Shown here in pieces: positions 33,566 to 41,813 of a DNA stretch of 64,000 nucleotides. The stretch comes from CAUZJF01 sp965248605 (GTDB taxonomy: Bacteria; Chloroflexota; Dehalococcoidia; Lucifugimonadales; CAUZJF01). The DNA lies in contig CBDFJV010000007.1 in NCBI GenBank assembly GCA_965248605.1, positions 2,914,001-2,978,000 on the forward strand, in the 5' to 3' direction. The notes below the pieces were generated by a model. That model saw nothing but the letters and a program-made list of their open reading frames with translations. It did no database searches and was not told the origin of the DNA. How positions within the stretch are numbered: position 1 is the first letter of the stretch; the number at the start of each line of letters is the position of its first letter. The translations under genes and the position numbers were made by a program.

Positions 33566-35293
33566 ATGAAGAGGGATTTGAAGCTGCACACATTAGTCAC
33601 CTTGGTATTGATAGCTCTGAGTCTGACTTTGGTTGGTTGTGGCGGTGAGGCCACCCCAGCGACAACGTCAACGCCTTCCCCATCGTCGACACTGGCCGAA
33701 ACCCCGCGGATAGACACGGCGGCCACTCAAGTGGCGCCTAAATCGAGCGCGTTCCGGCTGACTATTCTCCACAACAACGATGGCCAGTCCCAGCTTATTG
33801 ACCTGGGCCCGGGCCTTGAGGACTTCGGCGGAGTGGCGCGCTTCAAGACGGTGGTGCAGCGAGAGAAGCAGGTGGTCGTCTCCGATGAAGGTCCGGCAGG
33901 GAAGCGTGGGGTGATCATGGTATCCTCAGGTGACAACTTCGTGGCTGGGGCCGAGTTTATCGCCGGCCTTCGGGCCGGCATCTTCTACGACGCCCTGGCG
34001 CTTGACCTGATCGGCTACGACGCCATTGCCCTAGGCAACCACGACTTCGACTTTGGCCCCGAGGTGCTGGCCGAGTTCATCAAGCAGGTGTCGACAAGCC
34101 GAGCGCCTTTCCTAAGCTCAAACCTGGACTACTCCGGCGAGCCTATGCTCCGCGATCTGTTTGACCAGGGGCGTATAGCAGAGAGCGTCGTGGTGGAGGA
34201 AAACGGAGAGAGTATAGGAATCATCGGTGCCACCACCCCGGACCTTGGTGTAATCTCCAGCCCTCGGAAGGTCAAGATCATCGATGACGTGGCGGGGGAG
34301 GTCCAGACCGAGGTCGACCGGCTAGAGGCCTCTGGGGTCAACAAGATAGTCCTTATCAGCCACCTGCAAGACATCGACACTGATATTGCACTGGTGGGTC
34401 AACTTCAGGGCGTTGACGTAGTGGTGGCAGGCGGCGGCGATGAGCTCCTGGCTAACGAGGGTGATCTGCTCATCCCCGGCGAAGGTACTCCCTTCGGCCC
34501 TTACCCCATCATGGCCACCGACCGAGGTGGTAATAGAGTGCCAGTGGTCACCACAGCCGGGAGCTACAGCTACCTGGGCAAGCTGGTGGTCACATTCGAT
34601 GGTAATGGCCGTCTGGTGGACATTGACGAAGCAGCCAGCGGTCCCCTCCGCATCGCTGGTGGGGACGACCGCTTCCTCTGGCAGGCGCGCCGGCTGGCGC
34701 TTGATTATGGCGCTGCCCTGCCAGGTGTGGCGGTTCAGAACAGCGGGGCCATCCGCAACGACTCGCTACTACCTGCAGGGCAGATTCGGGAGCTGGATAC
34801 CTTAGAAATGGCCCCATTTGCCAACATGGTAGCGGTGGTGGAGGAAATCTCCAGGAGTCAGTTCAAGGAGGTCCTGGAGAATGCAGTGTCTCGTGCCGTG
34901 GGTGGCGACACCGAGGGCGGCACTGGACGTTTTGCCCAGGTGTCCGGGTTCAGTTTCGAGTGGTCCGAGTCCGGCATCGCCCAGGTCCTCAATCCGGACG
35001 GTTCAGTCAAAGTCCCCGGCACGCGTGTTCAGACGGCGGTGCTGGATGGCGGCGAGGTCATCGTTCGCGCGGGAAGGGTCGCCTCCGGTCTGGAGTTGAC
35101 CGTGGCCACTACAGACTTCCTGGCCCGCGGCGGTGACGAGTACCCCTTCCGGGGAGCGCCCTTCACCGCGCTGGGAGTAACCTATCAGCAGGCCCTGGTC
35201 AACTACATCCAGTTCCCTGCTGGCCTTGACGGAACGGTCACCGCCGCCGACTATCGAGACGGCGGTGAGGGCCGTATAAAGCGGTTGCCCTAG
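33566..35293 (+). CDS. Secreted lipoprotein 5'-nucleotidase (UshA/metallophosphatase family)
   Basis: A 575-residue protein with a lipoprotein signal (KRDLKLHTLVTLVLIALSL then LVGC) and a Ser/Thr/Pro-rich linker. Metallophosphatase motifs follow: LTILHNNDGQSQ (the usual LHTNDxHG has Gln in place of His), VSSGDNFVAGAEF, ALGNHDFDFG, ISHLQDID and VVAGGGDE; the C-terminal nucleotide-binding domain has NSGAIRNDS and TDFLARGGDEYPF. Releases phosphate from nucleotides outside the membrane. Its codon use looks less GC-rich than its neighbours and it lies between the flavoprotein gene and a relic of a homologous 5' end, suggesting acquisition by insertion. Confidence 0.87.
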   Translation: MKRDLKLHTLVTLVLIALSLTLVGCGGEATPATTSTPSPSSTLAETPRIDTAATQVAPKSSAFRLTILHNNDGQSQLIDLGPGLEDFGGVARFKTVVQREKQVVVSDEGPAGKRGVIMVSSGDNFVAGAEFIAGLRAGIFYDALALDLIGYDAIALGNHDFDFGPEVLAEFIKQVSTSRAPFLSSNLDYSGEPMLRDLFDQGRIAESVVVEENGESIGIIGATTPDLGVISSPRKVKIIDDVAGEVQTEVDRLEASGVNKIVLISHLQDIDTDIALVGQLQGVDVVVAGGGDELLANEGDLLIPGEGTPFGPYPIMATDRGGNRVPVVTTAGSYSYLGKLVVTFDGNGRLVDIDEAASGPLRIAGGDDRFLWQARRLALDYGAALPGVAVQNSGAIRNDSLLPAGQIRELDTLEMAPFANMVAVVEEISRSQFKEVLENAVSRAVGGDTEGGTGRFAQVSGFSFEWSESGIAQVLNPDGSVKVPGTRVQTAVLDGGEVIVRAGRVASGLELTVATTDFLARGGDEYPFRGAPFTALGVTYQQALVNYIQFPAGLDGTVTAADYRDGGEGRIKRLP

Positions 35294-35379
35294 GCGACCC
35301 CGGTTCTGGTACCGGCACCAGTTGGGCGCGGAGTTCTGCCCTGCTGTTAGTGACTTATAACTCCGGTTTGCGACTTAAA

Positions 35380-37086
35380 ATGCAGGAAACACTCGAAGCA
35401 GACGTACTCGTTGTGGGCGGCGGTGGCGCCGGATGTCGGGCCGCCATCGAGGCCCACGACCAGGGCGTCCGAGTCCTGATGATCGTCAAGGGCCCGTTCG
35501 GGAATAGCGGCTGCACTCTCAACGTCGGCACGAGCACGGCTATCGGCCCGTGGAGCCTAGAGGGCGACACTACCGAGTCGGCTATGCGCGACTTGCTCAC
35601 CCACGGTGGCTTCGTCGGGAACCAGGATCTGGCGAAAATACTCGTCGACGAGTCTCGCGACCGGGTGATCGAGATGCAGGGCTGGGGCGTCGACCTTGCC
35701 AGAAACGAAGACGGCAGCGTGGACCTCCACCACGCGGCAGCCCATTCGATGACCAGGAACTTCAGGTTCACGTCCTCTCGGACGAGTAAGCACGACTATG
35801 GGGCCGAGCCTGGTATGGCGATCATGGACGCTCTGAGCGAACAGGTGATGAAGCGGGGCATTCGTGTCCTGGACGAGACCGCTCTGGTCTACCTGCTTAC
35901 GAGTGACGGCATCGTTGTCGGAGCCACGGCCCTCGACTCTCGCCGAGGAAATATGCTCGCGATCAAAGCCGGGTCGACGGTGCTGGCGACCGGGACGTAC
36001 AGCCAGATCTTCTCGCCGACGACCGTTTCTCTCCACGAGACGGGCGATGGCCAGGCCGCGGCGTACCGCGCGGGCGCCGAGCTGATCGACATGGAGAGCA
36101 CCCAGTTCGTTGCGACCTCCATCCCCTATCCGCCGGGCTCCATATTCCGAAACGCTCTCGGCGAAGAGTTCCTTGGACGATACGGTATCGCCGAGGCGAG
36201 GGAGGTAACCAAGGAGGAACTCACCTTCGCGGTCTGGTCCGAGGTTAAGGAGGGCAGGGGCACCGACCGAGAGACAATCCTACTCGATCTCACCGCTGCT
36301 CTCAGGGACAAGTCACTGTCCGACGCACTGATGCTGCTGGTCGAAGAGAATCTCAAGCAGGCCGGCAGTCCTTACGACGAGTCTGAGCTGGCCGATCTCG
36401 ATCCCCGCAAGACGCCGGTCCACTCTGCTCCGCGTGCTCATACGACCATCGGTGGGATCAGAATCGACGCCGAATGCGCCACAACGGTCTCGGGTCTGTT
36501 CGCCTGCGGCGGCGGTGCCGGCGGGGTCTACGGGCTGGCGCGACCCGAGGGATACACGTCGATGATCACGTTGGTGTTCGGGAGGCGGGCGGGGTTCTTC
36601 GCGGCTCAGGCCGCGGCCCGCGAGGGCGGACACGGTCTCACGAACGCCGCCGTGAGCACGGACACGTCGTGGCTGAGCAGCACAGGGTCCGGCGTCGGTC
36701 CCGAGGAGATCAAAGACGCGCTACTCAAAGCCACACGCAAGTACGCCTGGGTCATGAAGGACGATGAAGGTCTCAACCGTGGGCTGGCCGAAATGCAACG
36801 TCTCACCGAATCGGCTTCGATGCCGGAGAAGCGGGACGCCGCGGCCCTATTGAACGCGCTCGAGGCAAGGAACATGTTGTTAACGAGCGAGCTTATGTTC
36901 CGGTGCAGTATCGAGAGGAAAGAGAGCAGAGGAGCGTTCCTCCGCACCGACTACCCGAAGACTGACAACGAGAACTGGTTACGGAACACGATCTCCAAGC
37001 AGGTCGATGGCGAAGTCGTCATTAGTAGCGAGCCGGTTGATCTGAAGTACGCCAAGCCGGTGCCCGAAAGTCCAGCGCCCGGCTAG
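35380..37086 (+). CDS. FAD-binding oxidoreductase, fumarate reductase/succinate dehydrogenase flavoprotein-like
   Basis: FAD-dependent dehydrogenase of about 568 residues. ADVLVVGGGGAGCRAAIEA is the dinucleotide-binding loop; GPFGNSGCTLNVGTS contacts FAD; SAPRAHTTIGGIRID is the HxxxGGI segment; LFACGGGAGGVYGLARPEG is the second FAD motif. This is the layout of the SdhA/FrdA/AprA/NadB family, but no iron-sulfur or membrane partner is adjacent, so it may be a stand-alone oxidase or reductase. ATG at 35380 has no good ribosome site, perhaps because the upstream region was replaced. The open frame starts at 35350. Confidence 0.83.
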   Translation: MQETLEADVLVVGGGGAGCRAAIEAHDQGVRVLMIVKGPFGNSGCTLNVGTSTAIGPWSLEGDTTESAMRDLLTHGGFVGNQDLAKILVDESRDRVIEMQGWGVDLARNEDGSVDLHHAAAHSMTRNFRFTSSRTSKHDYGAEPGMAIMDALSEQVMKRGIRVLDETALVYLLTSDGIVVGATALDSRRGNMLAIKAGSTVLATGTYSQIFSPTTVSLHETGDGQAAAYRAGAELIDMESTQFVATSIPYPPGSIFRNALGEEFLGRYGIAEAREVTKEELTFAVWSEVKEGRGTDRETILLDLTAALRDKSLSDALMLLVEENLKQAGSPYDESELADLDPRKTPVHSAPRAHTTIGGIRIDAECATTVSGLFACGGGAGGVYGLARPEGYTSMITLVFGRRAGFFAAQAAAREGGHGLTNAAVSTDTSWLSSTGSGVGPEEIKDALLKATRKYAWVMKDDEGLNRGLAEMQRLTESASMPEKRDAAALLNALEARNMLLTSELMFRCSIERKESRGAFLRTDYPKTDNENWLRNTISKQVDGEVVISSEPVDLKYAKPVPESPAPG

Positions 37087-37148
37087 CCCTGTCGCAGATA
37101 CCCGTGCAAATCGTTCTGAATCCTCCGAGTGGCTCAGGATAGAACTCA

Positions 37149-38000
37149 GTGAAGGACCTGGGGAGTTGGGGTACGGTCCCGCTCGCCGTAGCACTGACAG
37201 CACTACTCACGGCCGTCTGCGGCGAGTCGTTGTCACCGACCGTTACGCCCACCATTGTCGCGACTGCGGTCCCATCCTCGACCGAAGCGCCGGCGCCGGA
37301 CCCAACGGTAACGTCCGTCCCGTTACCCACCGACGAGCCGACGGCTACCGTCTCCATTGAACCCACGCAACCGGCTGTCGAAGAAGAAAGCAGGCTCCGC
37401 TATCTCGCCCTCGGCGACTCGTACACGATAGGCCAGAGCGTGGACGAGGCCGACCGCTTTCCGGTGCAGCTTGCGAACCAACTCCGTGACGTAGGCGCCG
37501 ATGTAGCAGACCCGGAGATCATCGCCCGGACGGGCTGGACCACCACCGATCTGATGGCCGGAATTCGCGAGGTAGACCCCCAAGGACCCTACGATCTCGT
37601 CACCGTGTTGATCGGCGTCAACAACCAGTTCCAGGGCTGGGACGTCGAGGAGTACAGCATTGGCCTAGATGAGGTCCTCGAGCGCGCCGTGGAGTTCGCC
37701 GGGGATGATGCGTCACGGGTCGTAGTGCTTTCGATTCCCGACTACGGCGTGACGCCCTTCGCCGCGCGCATCGGACCAGGCTACGTCGCCGAGCAGATCG
37801 ACCTGTTCAACGGCATCAAGAAGCGGCAGGCGGACGGCATCCGCGAACTGAAATACCTGGATATCACTCCCATTTCACGAGAGGCGAAGTCCGATCTTAG
37901 CCTCCTTGCTGATGACGACCTGCACCCCTCGGGCAAGATGTATACACGATGGGTCGAGCTGCTGCTACCGATGGCACTCGAAGTGCTCGGTGAGCAGTAG
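37149..38000 (+). CDS. SGNH/GDSL-family lipoprotein hydrolase
   Basis: A 283-residue protein starting at GTG. An N-terminal lipoprotein signal (VPLAVALTALLTAVC) is followed by a Thr/Pro/Ser-rich linker of about 50 residues. The SGNH blocks are YLALGDSYTIG (Ser), IARTGWTTTDL (Gly), TVLIGVNNQFQ (Asn) and ADDDLHPSGKMYTRW (Asp-His). Esterase or lipase acting on the outer side of the membrane. Confidence 0.87.
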   Translation: MKDLGSWGTVPLAVALTALLTAVCGESLSPTVTPTIVATAVPSSTEAPAPDPTVTSVPLPTDEPTATVSIEPTQPAVEEESRLRYLALGDSYTIGQSVDEADRFPVQLANQLRDVGADVADPEIIARTGWTTTDLMAGIREVDPQGPYDLVTVLIGVNNQFQGWDVEEYSIGLDEVLERAVEFAGDDASRVVVLSIPDYGVTPFAARIGPGYVAEQIDLFNGIKKRQADGIRELKYLDITPISREAKSDLSLLADDDLHPSGKMYTRWVELLLPMALEVLGEQ

Positions 38001-38099
38001 CTCCCTCCCGGCGCATCTCCGGCCGAATAGGTGCTTACACGCTGTGATAAGCTCCCGCAGACGACCTTTTACCGGACACTCTTCTCAAGGAGCAACCCC

Positions 38100-39401
38100 A
38101 TGAGCAACGTCCCGATGACACGGCCCGAAGACGCGCTCGCGATACATACCGATGATCGCTTCAGGAGGCCGACCTTCGCCGGCCTGGCGGACGGCCGTAT
38201 CATGATGACGGACGGCCGTCTGTTCTACGTCTCCAACGACGGCGGTGTCACCTGGTCCGAAGGCATCGAGCGACGAGACTCCGACGGAAACCCGGTGTCA
38301 GGGTCGTCGATGACCAACCTGGGTGGCAACACTCTCGGGCTGGTTGGCACGTGGAGCGACCCTGCGGCCCCACGGTTCTCCTGGGAGTCGAAGAGGACCG
38401 CCCACATGCTCTTCTGGCGCTCGGAAGACGGCGGCGAGACCTGGGCGCCGCCGGTCCACATCCAACCTCCGGGTGTCGTAATGCACGCGTATCAGGACGT
38501 GCTCCTCAGGACGTCGTCGGGGCGCATCATCCTGCCTCTGTATAGCAGCATGGGGCAGGGGACCTGGCACCACGAAGGTGCTCCGTTCGTTGGGGGTTAC
38601 TGGAACGGCAACTACATCTCGACGGACGCCCACTTCTACGACCCTCACTTCAGCGCCAGCTACATCGTGTACAGCGACGACGAAGGGCAGACCTGGAACA
38701 CCAACCGGGACGGCGAACTGATTATTCACACGGAGTACGGAGCTAATCCCGAGTACGCGAACGAGCCGTCGGTGACGGAGGTCTCGCCTGGCAGGCTCCT
38801 GATGATCATGCGTACGGGTCTAGGCCGGATGTTCCAGGCGTGGTCGGACGACGACGGTACGAGTTGGTCGCGCCCGGAGCCGACTCAACTGGCCGGAACG
38901 AACGCTCCGGGTCAGGTCCGCAAGTTGCCTGGGACGGGCCACCTACTCGTCGTCTGGACCCAGCAGAGCGAGCGCGAGATCAAGCAAGGCTTCATCCGCA
39001 CGCGGCTATCGTCGGCGGTCAGTCGGAATGGCGGCGGGATATGGGAGTTCTTCCAGAACGTCGAGTCGATTCATGAAGAGACCCGCGTCGAGGCGGGGCC
39101 GATCCAGCGCGTGCGACCCCAGGGCCGTTTTTCGATCCATCCGGGCGGAGGCTATGAGGTCGATGCGGAGTATTCGGTCGAGCTGGAGAACTACGGTCGC
39201 TGGTCTTATCCCTCGGTATACGTGGCCGAGGACCGGGTCTTGATCGCTCACTCGGACTCCCCGCAGGACCCAGTTACCGGAGATGCCATCTCTGGTGGCA
39301 AGCTGAAGGTGCTCCCGATCTCGTGGTTCTACGGAGGCCGTGACCCGGCGGCGGAGAGCTTCGTGATCAAGAAGATCGAGGACCTGCCGCCGCGGCCGTG
39401 A
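38100..39401 (+). CDS. Sialidase-like six-bladed propeller with Asp boxes
   Basis: A 433-residue protein starting at ATG 38100, after AAGGAG. Asp-box repeats are VSNDGGVTWSE, RSEDGGETWAP, YSDDEGQTWNT and WSDDDGTSWSR, spaced as in exo-alpha-sialidases. An FRRPTF segment near the N-terminus and MIMRTGLGR could supply arginine contacts. No signal peptide. It may hydrolyse terminal sialic or related glycosides, or only bind them. The downstream neighbours are PhyH dioxygenases on the other strand. Confidence 0.8.
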   Translation: MSNVPMTRPEDALAIHTDDRFRRPTFAGLADGRIMMTDGRLFYVSNDGGVTWSEGIERRDSDGNPVSGSSMTNLGGNTLGLVGTWSDPAAPRFSWESKRTAHMLFWRSEDGGETWAPPVHIQPPGVVMHAYQDVLLRTSSGRIILPLYSSMGQGTWHHEGAPFVGGYWNGNYISTDAHFYDPHFSASYIVYSDDEGQTWNTNRDGELIIHTEYGANPEYANEPSVTEVSPGRLLMIMRTGLGRMFQAWSDDDGTSWSRPEPTQLAGTNAPGQVRKLPGTGHLLVVWTQQSEREIKQGFIRTRLSSAVSRNGGGIWEFFQNVESIHEETRVEAGPIQRVRPQGRFSIHPGGGYEVDAEYSVELENYGRWSYPSVYVAEDRVLIAHSDSPQDPVTGDAISGGKLKVLPISWFYGGRDPAAESFVIKKIEDLPPRP

Positions 39402-39435
39402 TGACCTATTAACGGCTCGCCGTCAGCAGGGTCCG

Positions 39436-39464
39436 CTGGATTCCGGCTTCCGCCGGAATGACGG
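39436..39464. repeat. Short inverted repeat (GATTCCGGC/GCCGGAATGAC)
   Basis: GGATTCCGGCTTCCGCCGGA followed by ATGACGG. A similar unit at 47885-47912 reads GTCATTCCGGCGCAAGCCGG then AATCC. Both lie just after gene ends; they may be short relatives of family R1. Confidence 0.6.
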
Positions 39465-39486
39465 AGTTGTCGCCTTAGACGTTAGC

Positions 39487-40371
39487 CTAATACCAGTAGG
39501 GTAGGTCGCCCTTTTTCGCTGTGACCGTGCCGCTCTCGTCGACGGTGAGGAAGGGCACATTGCCTCTGTGTCCCGAGTAGGGGCCGTACATGACGGCCAG
39601 CTGGTCCTCGGTCATGCCTCCGACGGTTTCCTCGCCCCAGTAGGTCTCAGGCGGCGCGATCTCTGCTGCGGGTCCGCCCCTGACTGCCGAGCGAGACGCG
39701 TACTTGAAGAGCACGGACCTTCGCTCGCGGTCACTCTGCCAGGGCAGGGTGCCGTGGGTCAGGGCGCCGTCCATGAAGAAGAGGAGGTCGCCGGCCTTCA
39801 TCTCGGGCTGCACGACCAGCCCCATATCGTCGTCTGCCATGCGAACGCCCTCGGGCATCGGGAACTTCGACTTGTGGCTGCCGGGTACGCATGCGAAACC
39901 CCCGTCGCCGGCATAGACGTCGGCGAGCTGCCAGGTCACTGTCACGCCGCCGCAATAGGACCTGCCATTCTGGTGGTGGTAGGCAACGTAGGACTTGAAT
40001 GGATCGCCGGAGCCGTGCATCGTGAGCCCCTCGGTCCCTTTGGTTCCGGCGATGAGCAGCGGACCGTGGTCGAGCCGGAACCCCGGGCCGCTTATCTCGT
40101 TCATTCTCTTCACCATGGCCGGGTGGGCCAGCATGTTCCTGAATGGGTCGCAGTAGGGCTTCTCCATCTGGAGCATGCCCTCCAGCGTCGGCCGGCCCGT
40201 GCCTGCGAGCCTTTCTGAGCCCTTTGCCCCATCGCCGGCGGCCGCAATCTCGATCTGCTGCGAGTAGTGGTCGATAGCTTCGTTCGCGGACGCGACCTCA
40301 CCAGCGGTCAGGACCCCTTCGACGACCAGGTATCCGTTGAGGTCCCAGAAATACAGCTCGTTGCCATCCAT
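39487..40371 (-). CDS. Phytanoyl-CoA dioxygenase (PhyH) family protein (1)
   Basis: Fe(II)/2-oxoglutarate-dependent dioxygenase, 294 residues. NGYLVVEGVLTAGEV at the N-terminus, SYVAYHHQNGRSYCG (first His), DVYAGDGGFACVPGSHKS, GALTHGTLPW (distal His) and an Arg in SDRERRSVLFKYASR that would bind 2-oxoglutarate. Hydroxylates a branched-chain or other carboxylate; substrate unknown. A paralogue lies just upstream on the same strand (40449-41345). Confidence 0.87.
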   Translation of the reverse strand: MDGNELYFWDLNGYLVVEGVLTAGEVASANEAIDHYSQQIEIAAAGDGAKGSERLAGTGRPTLEGMLQMEKPYCDPFRNMLAHPAMVKRMNEISGPGFRLDHGPLLIAGTKGTEGLTMHGSGDPFKSYVAYHHQNGRSYCGGVTVTWQLADVYAGDGGFACVPGSHKSKFPMPEGVRMADDDMGLVVQPEMKAGDLLFFMDGALTHGTLPWQSDRERRSVLFKYASRSAVRGGPAAEIAPPETYWGEETVGGMTEDQLAVMYGPYSGHRGNVPFLTVDESGTVTAKKGDLPYWY

Positions 40372-40407
40372 CAGCTAACCTCTTGCTCCGCTCGCTGTGC
40401 AGGGTTG

Positions 40408-40449
40408 GTCTGACCTCCTCTCCCACCGGGAGAGGATTGAGGTGAGGGT
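40408..40449. repeat. R2 dispersed palindromic repeat
   Basis: CTGACCTCCTCTCCCACCGG then GAGAGGATTGAGGTGAGGGT, between the two PhyH genes. Same orientation as the copies at 25.8 and 54.8 kb. Confidence 0.7.
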
Positions 40450-41345
40450 TAAGCCGCGCCCACGGTGGTCGCCTCCGTGATCCGGACCTCGACGCCGTCC
40501 GATTCCAGGTACGGGACCCTGTCGCGTGTCAGCACGCCCGGACCGTAGAGGACGGCCTGCTGCTCTGGAGAAAGCTCGGCGGTCCATTGGCCCCACCGGT
40601 CTTCGGGAAGGAAGTGCCGGCCGAGGTCCCGAACGGCGGCCCGGGCGGCATACTTGTAGAGGACAGACCGGCGAGGGTGCTTTGCTTTCCAGGGAAGCGT
40701 GCCGTGAGTCGCCGTCTCGGCGAAGAAGAGCACGTCACCGGCCTTCATGACGGGCTGCTTAACGACGCCCATGTCGTCGTCGACGGTATTGACGCCTTCA
40801 GGAGTCGGCTCGCTGGTCTTGTGGCTGCCGGGCACTATGGCGAACCCGCCGTCTCCTTCGTCGACGTCGGTGAGCTGCCAGGCGATCGTGACACCGCTGC
40901 AGAAGATCCTGCCGTTCTGCTGGTGGTACCAGACCTGCGGCGCGAAGGGCTCGCCGGAACCGTGCAGCCGATGGCCTTCGGTGCCGATCTCGCCTGAGAT
41001 CAGTAATGGCCCGTGATCGAGCCGGAACCCCATCCCGCTGATCTCGTTGAGGCGCGAGACAACCACCGGATGCACTAATAGCTTGCGAAACGGCTCGCGA
41101 TGGGGGGCCGGCCAGCCCAACATGCCGTAAAGCTCGGGCCGGCCTGTTCCCTCAAGCTTGTTCGAGCCTCTGGATAGACCGCCCGGCCGGTCGTCCCGCG
41201 GTGTTATGTCGTCGGCGAAGTGATCGATGGCGCGGTTGCACTCGTCAACTTCGGCTGCCGAAAGAGCGCCGCGGACGACGAGATAGCCGGTCAGGTCGAA
41301 GAAGTACTTCTCCTCTTCGGACATGACATATTTGACGTTAGTCAC
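40449..41345 (-). CDS. Phytanoyl-CoA dioxygenase (PhyH) family protein (2)
   Basis: Paralogue of the gene at 39487, about 298 residues from GTG 41345 (after GAGGGAGGC). Shares LTGYLVVRGALSAAEV, VWYHQQNGRIFCSGVT, DVDEGDGGFAIVPGSHK, ETATHGTLPW and HPRRSVLYKYAAR, so iron and 2-oxoglutarate positions are retained. The two copies clearly differ in their middle parts, pointing to an older duplication with separate substrates. The frame is open further upstream to 41444 without a better start. Confidence 0.86.
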   Translation of the reverse strand: MTNVKYVMSEEEKYFFDLTGYLVVRGALSAAEVDECNRAIDHFADDITPRDDRPGGLSRGSNKLEGTGRPELYGMLGWPAPHREPFRKLLVHPVVVSRLNEISGMGFRLDHGPLLISGEIGTEGHRLHGSGEPFAPQVWYHQQNGRIFCSGVTIAWQLTDVDEGDGGFAIVPGSHKTSEPTPEGVNTVDDDMGVVKQPVMKAGDVLFFAETATHGTLPWKAKHPRRSVLYKYAARAAVRDLGRHFLPEDRWGQWTAELSPEQQAVLYGPGVLTRDRVPYLESDGVEVRITEATTVGAA

Positions 41346-41519
41346 GGCGCCTCCCTCTTCGCGCGTCTTGACGCTGGTTTCGAATGTCTGTCTATCAGCC
41401 GTACCCGCGTTCGCGAGACTACACCGCCCCTTGGCACGTGTCAACGCGCCCTGGCGTCGGTCTCCAGGAGCAGTGCTATAGCGATTTGCGATCCATCGAC
41501 ACAGCTAGTTCACAGATAC

Positions 41520-41813
41520 GTCAGAGAACGCGGGCCGCAAGGTGTCCTGGTGTTCGTTCTGGCGGCCGTAGCGGTTGCCTGCTCGACCGGGTCGAACGAA
41601 GAGTTCTCGGACCGGCCGGTCGTCCGGGAGCCTGCTGACGTTGGTGTGGCGACAGTGGTCTACGGCCCTGACGGCTTCACGCCGGCGGGAGTGGTTGCAG
41701 TCTCTACGTCCTCCACGCCGTTGCCGGTCAGGCGGTTTCGGCGACCGGACCCGACGACCGACGCATCCTCGATCCCAGTCGAGCGAATAGCGACGGGATA
41801 CTGTCGTGCATGA
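41520..41813 (+). pseudogene. Relic of a lipoprotein gene, possibly cupredoxin-like
   Basis: A frame carries GVLVFVLAAVAVACSTGSNE, a lipobox-like segment, then ADVGVATVVYGPDGFTPAGV, similar to the first strands of plastocyanin-like lipoproteins. There is no usable start codon before the hydrophobic part, and downstream it runs into the 3' end of the convergent RND gene with no cupredoxin copper ligands. If real, it is a truncated remnant. Confidence 0.3.
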
